7,227 nucleotides of DNA from contig DNWZ01000176.1 of the NCBI GenBank assembly GCA_003506095.1, positions 1 through 7,227 on the forward strand, given 5' to 3'. This DNA is from Planctomycetaceae bacterium. Its GTDB lineage: Bacteria > Planctomycetota > Planctomycetia > Pirellulales > Pirellulaceae. This document shows, in pieces, positions 4,301-7,227 of this stretch. The notes under the pieces are model-generated. The model had not been told where the DNA came from. It saw nothing but the letters and a program-made list of their open reading frames with translations, and searched no databases. The translations under genes were made by a program, and so were the position numbers. Position 1 is the stretch's first letter; each line of letters begins with the position of its first letter.

Positions 4301-7227
4301 GAAGGCAACGATACCGTTGACTACTCCAGGTCTGCGGAAGGCGTTACGGTTAAGCTGGATGATACCGATCAACATGGCCCTTACGCGAATCAAAAAGCAG
4401 GCGGCTTGACTGGGGACGCTGCCGGAGACACTTATACCAATATTGAAAATGTGATCGGTTCCTCCAATGACGATTACATTTACGGCGCCGCAGGTGGCAC
4501 GCAAGCTTGGCTTGGCGATGGGAACGATGTTTTCGACAATAGCCAACTTGCGGATCGAGTCGGTGTGGACATCATCGATGGTGGCGCTGGCGACGACACC
4601 ATTTGGACTGGCCATGGTGACGATACACTGATCGGCGGCAGCGGTAACGACCGTTTGTTCGGCGAGGATGGCAATGACACGTTGATTGGCGGAAGTGGTA
4701 ACGACTTCATCGATGGTGGTGCAGGTTATGACGTGGCCGTCTTCTCGGGAAATCGCGTTGACTACGATATCATCCGCAACGCTGATGGCAGCACCACGGT
4801 AATCGATCGCAGCACGGCCGACGGTACCGACCGGATTATCAACGTCGAAGCTCTGAAATTTGCCGATCAGACTTTGGTTGATGAACAGGGCGCGTGGACG
4901 CTGCGTGGTGCGACAGGCAACGACAATCTCGTTGGCACACGGGCCGCCGATACAATCGATGGTGGATTAGGAGATGACAACATCAGCGGCGGCGGTGGTA
5001 ATGATGTTTTGCGCGGCGGCGGCGGGGCCGACACGATCAGCGGTGGCGATGGTGATGATACAATCATCGCCAGTTCAGATGCCAGCGACGCGTCTGGCGA
5101 CAAGCTTTACGGCGATGCGGGCAACGATCGGATCATCGGCTCTCAATTCGACGACTACATCGAGGGTGGATCTGGGAACGATGTGATCGACGCCGGTAAT
5201 GGCGATGACGTGATCTATGGCGATACCAACCCGGACCGTATTCCCGCTGGCACACTCGTTAAAACTGGCGACAACCTGATCGTCAACGGTAGCTTTGAAA
5301 CGAACCTAACCGCAAATCGAACTTGGTCCGTATTTAAAGCAGTCGACGGCTGGACGACGGCAAGTGGTTCGGGGATCGAAATTCAAGAAGGTGTTGCCGG
5401 GATCGCTGCCGATGGCTCAAGCTTAGTAGAACTGGACAGCCATAGCAATTCCGCCATCCAACAAACGGTCGCCACTGAAGTTGGGCAAAAGTACGAACTA
5501 TCGATTCAATACTCGCCAAGACCAGGCGTCCCCGCGGCCAGCAATGGGGTGGAAGTTTGGTGGAATGGGAACAAAATCGACACCGTCGTCGATGACGGTG
5601 TTGGTTTGCGAAACACACAATGGCGAACTTTGAATTATCAAGTGGAAGGCAACAGTCCGCAAGGTGTGCTGGAACTGCGCGCGATCGGTACAAGCGATAG
5701 CCTAGGTGGATATGTTGACAACATCCAAATGTTCAAGCTCGTAACTCCCCTGAGTCTGCAAACGGGCAACGATACCATCAACGCTGGTGCCGGCAATGAT
5801 CGTATTTTCGGGCAAGGTGGCAATGACTCAATCAACGCTGGATCAGGCGACGACTATATCGACGGTGGTACCGGAAACGATTCCATCACCGGTGGTTCAG
5901 GCGACGACTTCATCGATGGTGGTGAAGGCTTCGACCGGGCCAACTATAGCGGCATAGCGACTGATTACGAAGTAACACGCAACACTGACGGCTCGGTAAC
6001 GGTAAAAGATTTGCGACCGAACTCGCCCGACGGGACCGATCGTGTTGTTAATGTTGAGACGTTCGCATTCGCAGATTCTAGGTTACCTGTCGATACGGTT
6101 GCCAAGAATATTGAGCCCGTGCGACTAGAGTCGCCTACTGCTGAACCGAACCAATTGACCATTCGATTGGGTGGCGAAATGGGCAACAACGCCGGCCAGC
6201 GTGCGGAACCACCACGTTATGAGATTTGGGCTAACGGCGAGAAGATATCGACGGGCGTTGTCGACTGGGCAACACTTGATCGCATGGCTGTTCAAGGAGC
6301 TAACGGCTTTCAAGAACTGAAATTCGACGTGGCCCCTGGCCAGCAATTGAGTAACGTCTCGGTTCGCTTCACCAACGACGCCTTTGAAGGCAAAGCTGCA
6401 ACCGACCGAAATATGTATGTAGATGCCATCGAAGTCAATGGCAAGCGTTTTGAGGCCGAAGGTCCTAATTCGTCCTATTTCCGTGGTGGAGATCAAATCA
6501 GGGGCCAAGAAGGCATGTTCTGGTCTGGCACATTAAGCTTTAATACCAGCGAGGCACCAAGACCAGTCGATGCAAGTATCGCTGAGAATGTGCCTGGCGC
6601 TATCGTCGGAAAGGTCTCAACAACTGCCAGCGACACTCAAGTTACCGTCAGTGACGATCGATTCGAAGTCAAAGACGGGACGCTTAAGCTGAAAGACGGT
6701 ATCGCGCTCAACTACGAAGACGCATCGAATTTGGAACTGCAGATTACTGGTACAAGTGGTGACGAATTATGGAGTCGAACGATTCAAATCGATGTTGAGA
6801 ATGTAAATGAAGCCAACACTGCAACAAACGACTCATTCCGCATTTCTGAAGACGCAACGCTACTGCTAGGTGCCGACCAGTTGCTGGCAAACGATACCGA
6901 CCTCGACGGCGATCGACTAGAGATTGTGTCTGTGTCCGATGCGCTTCATGGTACCGTCCGATTGCTTGATAATGGTAAGATTGAATTCAAGCCGGATAGC
7001 AACTATTCCGGTCCGGCAAGTTTCAGTTACACCGTTACCGATGCTGGCGGGTTGACCTCAACCGCGACCGTTGAAATCAATGTCGATGCGGTTGCCGACA
7101 CGGCGAGGTTGATCGCCGACGATGTTTTAGGAGTCGAAGATCAATCTGTAGCATTGAACCTAGCTGCAAGCCTTGCTGATACTGACGGAAGTGAAGTTCT
7201 GAGCGTCTCAATCAGCGGCGTGCCAGC
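1388..7227 (+). CDS. Giant LEPR-tagged RTX / cadherin-like / carbohydrate-binding multidomain protein, 3' end beyond window
   Basis: A single frame runs from ATG 1388 to the edge with 1946 complete codons and no stop. ATG 1388 is the first start codon after an in-frame TAA at 1343-1345, so this start is well supported. No classical signal peptide is seen; the N-terminus is polar, with the planctomycete LEPRILMSATW tag at residues 44-54. Modules in order: RTX blocks (73-171, 225-287), serralysin-like linkers (172-224, 288-331), two Ig-like plus jelly-roll units (about 418-658 and 659-931), RTX blocks (952-978, 1065-1118, 1174-1277, 1457-1519), FAD-ending modules (1119-1163, 1520-1566), a carbohydrate-binding-like jelly roll (1296-1451), a CBM60/36-like domain (1588-1718), a cadherin repeat (1729-1809), a VCBS/Big repeat (1811-1901) and a partial Ig-like repeat. 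The protein is Asp/Gly/Asn-rich with no cysteine in the visible part, as expected for a calcium-folded exoprotein. Role inferred: secreted or cell-surface adhesin or glycan binder. No catalytic domain was recognised. A C-terminal secretion or anchoring signal, if any, is outside the window. Confidence 0.93.
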   Translation, partial: MNQSHNTSESPNSLEQPNQSSAVPVSGVKSGRVTPKASFTSDILEPRILMSATWVDSDAFQDQATNADDVMQGSATDDVLSGLEGNDTLFGNDGNDSLFGNQGNDHLLGGDGNDRLNGGTGNDILDGGEGNDVLLGGQGDDVILGGSGNDWIEAGAGADAIDGGDGIDRIAYWGSDAGVKIDLEAQTASGGHAEGDTLQSIEEAVGSNHNDEIYGSEGNNAWLRGGDGDDLIDGRGGDDHLIGDGGNDHLIGGAGNDRLNGGTGNDILDGGEGNDVLIGGEGFDTADYRGSAQSIVADITTGVVTSGVDTDTLTSIERIAGSDFDDVFAFGNPTPGATYTIDGGNGYNTIDLSQFAQSTIQISDNQAVVTMADGTSFTIEFSDIDYIKTADGGFAMYDAAVTAAMSDFDLSPVAAFLPANVDLTAGQSIPLSLNLGSSLPTEGVEIRVSGLPAGATLSAGRDVGQGEWVLDADDVQDLTMTTNGLVAGDFDLKVTTNVASPVPLYSEDFESGAKGWNINTTENSGSFTNALGRFGGTGGQQGVFKMFAVPAGVSEVVVEFDMLELDSWDGEQFQVFGNDKLITSDTYQGAGRGTDQGSRFAVSDTQNIGNQGFSGWTDQRHSYRIVLPVENGMVKLGFGSTLNQSIADESWAIDNLVIQANTSITTMIELEIEPAVKMTALADGDLADGPVNLRLDAVGTELGTLKSVRIENVPETMFLSSGNKLPDGSWELTPDQLSNLQAAGELEGAVNLTIKSTFETSGTIYAEDFEDGASGWSSNAVTNGGESMTNFLGRFNEIAGNDRGGQSVYKVFDAPPGVTEVQVQFDFLEIDSWDGEQFRVFANNQLISAQSFTHHFSRITDWVNPNQDSVKEHSVALDDGTKNQGFSGWSDQRHRYTLTVPVENGQFKLGFGSTLDQGPGDESWGIDNLKITATQVVETNTAVTVNSRQVLGTAGNDTFIAGSDAEAFIGKEGNDTVDYSRSAEGVTVKLDDTDQHGPYANQKAGGLTGDAAGDTYTNIENVIGSSNDDYIYGAAGGTQAWLGDGNDVFDNSQLADRVGVDIIDGGAGDDTIWTGHGDDTLIGGSGNDRLFGEDGNDTLIGGSGNDFIDGGAGYDVAVFSGNRVDYDIIRNADGSTTVIDRSTADGTDRIINVEALKFADQTLVDEQGAWTLRGATGNDNLVGTRAADTIDGGLGDDNISGGGGNDVLRGGGGADTISGGDGDDTIIASSDASDASGDKLYGDAGNDRIIGSQFDDYIEGGSGNDVIDAGNGDDVIYGDTNPDRIPAGTLVKTGDNLIVNGSFETNLTANRTWSVFKAVDGWTTASGSGIEIQEGVAGIAADGSSLVELDSHSNSAIQQTVATEVGQKYELSIQYSPRPGVPAASNGVEVWWNGNKIDTVVDDGVGLRNTQWRTLNYQVEGNSPQGVLELRAIGTSDSLGGYVDNIQMFKLVTPLSLQTGNDTINAGAGNDRIFGQGGNDSINAGSGDDYIDGGTGNDSITGGSGDDFIDGGEGFDRANYSGIATDYEVTRNTDGSVTVKDLRPNSPDGTDRVVNVETFAFADSRLPVDTVAKNIEPVRLESPTAEPNQLTIRLGGEMGNNAGQRAEPPRYEIWANGEKISTGVVDWATLDRMAVQGANGFQELKFDVAPGQQLSNVSVRFTNDAFEGKAATDRNMYVDAIEVNGKRFEAEGPNSSYFRGGDQIRGQEGMFWSGTLSFNTSEAPRPVDASIAENVPGAIVGKVSTTASDTQVTVSDDRFEVKDGTLKLKDGIALNYEDASNLELQITGTSGDELWSRTIQIDVENVNEANTATNDSFRISEDATLLLGADQLLANDTDLDGDRLEIVSVSDALHGTVRLLDNGKIEFKPDSNYSGPASFSYTVTDAGGLTSTATVEINVDAVADTARLIADDVLGVEDQSVALNLAASLADTDGSEVLSVSISGVP
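1517..1549 (+). other. LEPR-type N-terminal motif
   Basis: Residues 44-54 of the giant protein read LEPRILMSATW, preceded by a polar, low-complexity tail rich in Ser, Asn and Pro. This matches the LEPR-x-L-L tag known near the N-terminus of many very large planctomycete proteins. Its function has not been established to my knowledge; its fixed position just before the extracellular modules suggests a role in export or sorting, which is inference. Confidence 0.85.
1604..1900 (+). repeat. RTX block 1: 11 contiguous calcium-binding nonapeptides
   Basis: Residues 73-171 split cleanly into eleven nine-residue units of the GGxGxDxUx type, such as GGDGNDRLN, GGTGNDILD and GGEGNDVLL. Such units form a parallel beta-roll that binds calcium in the turns, folding once outside the cell. 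The first and last two units are degenerate (GSATDDVLS, AGAGADAID, GGDGIDRIA), typical of block edges. Confidence 0.95.
1694..1798 (+). repeat. Direct DNA repeat, copy 1 (partner at 2123-2227)
   Basis: These 105 bases match 2123-2227 at 95 positions by hand alignment, with a 41-base identical core (1742-1782 against 2171-2211). The offset of 429 bases is exactly 143 codons, so the frame is preserved. It encodes residues 103-137, four RTX units. This similarity is well above that of other RTX units in the gene, pointing to recent duplication or gene conversion. Confidence 0.9.
1901..2059 (+). other. Serralysin-like linker module, copy 1
   Basis: Residues 172-224 carry the pattern AGVKIDLEAQ, then GDTLQSIEEAVGS, then NHNDEIYGSEGNN. 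This resembles the segment found between RTX blocks in serralysin-type C-terminal regions (GVxVDL...GDTLxxIExxxGSxxND). It joins RTX block 1 to block 2 and probably extends the beta-roll. Related copies occur at 2249-2380 and 4322-4507. Confidence 0.75.
2060..2248 (+). repeat. RTX block 2: 7 nonapeptides
   Basis: Residues 225-287 form seven contiguous units, including GGDGDDLID, GGAGNDRLN, GGTGNDILD and GGEGNDVLI, ending in the cap GGEGFDTAD. Four of these units (residues 246-280) are the near-copy of units in block 1. The GFD/GYD-type cap recurs at the ends of later RTX blocks. Confidence 0.94.
2123..2227 (+). repeat. Direct DNA repeat, copy 2 (partner at 1694-1798)
   Basis: This is the second member of the 105-base in-frame repeat, encoding residues 246-280. 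Ten mismatches to copy 1 were counted: six in the first 31 bases or so, the rest mostly at third codon positions. Confidence 0.9.
2249..2638 (+). other. Serralysin-like linker module, copy 2, and following beta-rich stretch
   Basis: Residues 288-331 have the linker pattern (YRGSAQSIVADI, then DTLTSIERIAGSDFDD). Residues 332-417 continue with TYTIDGGNGYNTIDLSQF and a predicted beta-rich segment ending DIDYIKTADGGF, with no family I can name. It closes the first RTX region and leads to the Ig-like/jelly-roll units. Confidence 0.55.
2639..2896 (+). other. Ig-like domain A
   Basis: Residues about 418-503 show the pattern VSGLPAGATLSAG (448-460) followed by a Trp (468) in GEWVL and a second DL strand. 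This S-G-x-P-x-G-x-x-L-S-x-G...G-x-W pattern is common in Ig-like repeats of large bacterial adhesins. It pairs with the jelly-roll module just after it, and the pair is duplicated at 3362-4180. Confidence 0.6.
2897..3361 (+). other. Jelly-roll-like module A (DESWxIDN type)
   Basis: Residues 504-658 start YSEDFESGAKGW and end DESWAIDNL, with LDSWDGEQFQVF at the centre and NQGFSGWTDQRH before the last strands. The opening EDFE..GxxGW and closing SWxIDN are typical of lectin-like or jelly-roll domains of secreted bacterial proteins, which often bind calcium or sugar. I do not recognise a named family. Compared with copy B, 35 of the last 49 residues are identical by hand count. Confidence 0.65.
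3362..3676 (+). other. Ig-like domain B
   Basis: Residues about 659-763 carry the diverged pattern ENVPETMFLSSG (711-722) and DGSWELTPDQL, equivalent to domain A with Trp 730 standing 262 residues after Trp 468. Domain B is more diverged from A than the jelly-roll partners are from each other. Confidence 0.6.
3677..4180 (+). other. Jelly-roll-like module B (DESWxIDN type)
   Basis: Residues 764-931 repeat module A: YAEDFEDGASGW at the start, IDSWDGEQFRVF in the middle, NQGFSGWSDQRH and DESWGIDNL at the end. It is 13 residues longer, mostly from an insertion at about 845-880 that includes the sequence FSRITDWVNPNQD. The inserted loop is the main difference and could change ligand binding. A run of seven C (3828-3834) lies inside this module, in frame. 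Confidence 0.65.
4241..4321 (+). repeat. Short degenerate RTX block 3: 3 nonapeptides
   Basis: Residues 952-978 read as three nine-residue units: GTAGNDTFI, a degenerate middle unit lacking the glycine pattern, and GKEGNDTVD. It opens the second RTX region immediately before a serralysin-like linker. Confidence 0.75.
4322..4507 (+). other. Serralysin-like linker module, copy 3
   Basis: Residues 979-1040 show YSRSAEGVTVKLDD, then AAGDTYTNIENVIGSSNDD and YIYGAAGG. This is the best match of the three copies to the serralysin C-terminal pattern (YSxSxxGVTVxL...GDTxxxIENVIGSxxDD). The 19 residues after it that precede the next RTX block (GNDVFDNSQLADRVGVD) are a short irregular spacer. Confidence 0.8.
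4580..4741 (+). repeat. RTX block 4: 6 nonapeptides
   Basis: Residues 1065-1118 comprise GGAGDDTIW, TGHGDDTLI, GGSGNDRLF, GEDGNDTLI, GGSGNDFID and the cap GGAGYDVAV. The cap leads directly into the FAD-ending module. Confidence 0.94.
4742..4876 (+). other. RTX-associated FAD-ending module, copy 1
   Basis: Residues 1119-1163 read FSGNRVDYDIIRNADGS, a short strand, DGTDRIINVEALKFADQTL. This pattern (FSGxxxDYxxxxxxDGSxTVxD...DGTDxxxNVExxxFADxxL) is a known companion of RTX blocks in secreted proteins and probably caps the beta-roll. Here FAD is only the amino-acid string, not the cofactor. A second copy is at 5945-6085. Confidence 0.75.
4907..5218 (+). repeat. RTX block 5: 10 nonapeptides with a short break
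   Basis: Residues 1174-1227 give six units (for example GGLGDDNIS, GGGGNDVLR, GGDGDDTII). A 14-residue Ser/Ala/Asp break follows, and then four more units at 1242-1277 (GDAGNDRII, GSQFDDYIE, GGSGNDVID, AGNGDDVIY). The block stops at YGDTNPDR and gives way to a folded domain. Confidence 0.93.
5273..5740 (+). other. Carbohydrate-binding-like jelly roll lodged between RTX blocks
   Basis: Residues 1296-1451 start NLIVNGSFE and contain VDGWTTASGSGIEIQEG, LVELDSHSNSAIQQTV, GQKYELSIQYSPRPG and GVEVWWNGNKID. They end GGYVDNIQMFKL. The opening NGSFE, the middle Q-T-V...G-x-x-Y-x-L-S strand and the closing GGYxDNI are typical of galactose-binding-like/CBM-type jelly rolls in secreted bacterial proteins. 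Ligand unknown. RTX repeats resume six residues later. Confidence 0.75.
5756..5944 (+). repeat. RTX block 6: 7 nonapeptides
   Basis: Residues 1457-1519 comprise seven units, among them AGAGNDRIF, GQGGNDSIN, AGSGDDYID, GGTGNDSIT and GGSGDDFID, ending in the cap GGEGFDRAN. The cap leads into the second FAD-ending module, the same order as in block 4. Confidence 0.94.
5945..6085 (+). other. RTX-associated FAD-ending module, copy 2
   Basis: Residues 1520-1566 read YSGIATDYEVTRNTDGSVTV, then SPDGTDRVVNVETFAFADSRL in two parts around the DGTD turn. It matches copy 1 at the DY, RN-DGS, DGTDR, NVE and FAD positions and is two residues longer. It marks the end of the last RTX region in view. Confidence 0.75.
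6149..6541 (+). other. CBM60/CBM36-like calcium-dependent carbohydrate-binding domain
   Basis: Residues 1588-1718 begin with a strand NQLTIRLGGEMG, followed by YEIWANGEKISTGVV, then VSVRFTNDAFEG (1658-1668) and DRNMYVDAIEVNG (1673-1685). The FTNDxxxG...DRNxYVDxxxVNG pattern is characteristic of CBM60 and the circularly related CBM36, which bind xylan and related glycans through a calcium ion. Here the domain is not attached to a recognisable glycoside hydrolase in the window, so the function is inferred to be glycan adhesion. Confidence 0.8.
6572..6814 (+). other. Bacterial cadherin-like repeat
   Basis: Residues 1729-1809 start SIAENVPGAIVGKV and continue DDRFEVKDGTLKLKDG, LNYED and finally DVENVNEA. 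The AENxPxGxxVG start, DRFEV...LxYE middle and the V-N-E-A end are the marks of calcium-binding cadherin repeats in bacterial surface proteins. A single copy is seen here. Confidence 0.8.
6818..7090 (+). other. VCBS / Big-type cadherin-like repeat
   Basis: Residues 1811-1901 run from TATNDSFRISEDATLLL through LLANDTDLDGDRLEIVSV and FKPDSNYSGPASFSYTVTD to ATVEINVDAV. The SEDxxL...LLANDxDxDGD...F.P...Y.G..SFxYTVxDxGG pattern is typical of these adhesin repeats, which usually occur in tandem. Confidence 0.88.
7091..7227 (+). other. Start of a further Ig-like repeat, cut by the window edge
   Basis: From residue 1902 a new repeat begins: DDVLGVEDQSVALNL, DTDGSEVLSVSISGVPA. The SVSISGVPA string matches the VSGLPAGATLS strand of Ig-like domain A, so the same repeat type likely continues past the edge. 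Confidence 0.75.

Noticed and set aside
1934..6508. Many minus-strand open frames of 60-156 residues across the giant gene
   Set aside because: Repetitive Gly/Asp/Asn codons on the plus strand leave few antisense stops, giving open frames rich in Ile, Val, Ser and Pro. None shows a family motif, and the plus-strand frame is continuous and domain-rich throughout.

Overview
The window reads as a two-gene, plus-strand locus from a planctomycete, most likely a marine Pirellulaceae member such as a Rhodopirellula relative. The main clue is the sequence LEPRILMSATW near the N-terminus of the second gene. An LEPR-x-L-L/M-S-A-T-W tag at the start of giant repeat proteins is a hallmark of Planctomycetes. 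Moderate GC and the absence of a clear Shine-Dalgarno site fit but do not prove this.

Layout: (1) The left part, up to base 1313, encodes a periplasmic adaptor (membrane fusion protein) of the HlyD/RND type. It has one membrane anchor, a split lipoyl domain around a coiled-coil hairpin, and a beta-barrel. Its frame is open to the left edge, so the true start is uncertain. (2) A 74-base spacer follows. (3) From 1388 to the right edge runs one uninterrupted reading frame of at least 1946 codons with no stop. It was read codon by codon through the whole window.

The giant protein is a mosaic of extracellular modules. In order: the LEPR tag; RTX calcium-binding nonapeptide blocks interleaved with serralysin-like linkers; a tandemly duplicated unit of an Ig-like domain plus a jelly-roll-like domain ending in DESWxIDNL; more RTX blocks with two copies of a short FAD-ending module; a carbohydrate-binding-like jelly roll lodged between RTX blocks; a CBM60/CBM36-like calcium-dependent glycan-binding domain; a bacterial cadherin repeat; a VCBS/Big-type repeat; and the beginning of another Ig-like repeat at the edge. 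About 44 RTX nonapeptides were counted by hand, and there is no cysteine in the 1946 residues visible.

Interpretation: the second gene probably encodes a secreted or surface-displayed calcium-stabilised adhesin or glycan-binding protein. The adaptor just upstream could belong to the machinery that exports it, but no ABC ATPase or outer-membrane channel lies in the window, so this link is inference from adjacency. No RNA genes, mobile elements, CRISPR arrays or minus-strand genes were found.
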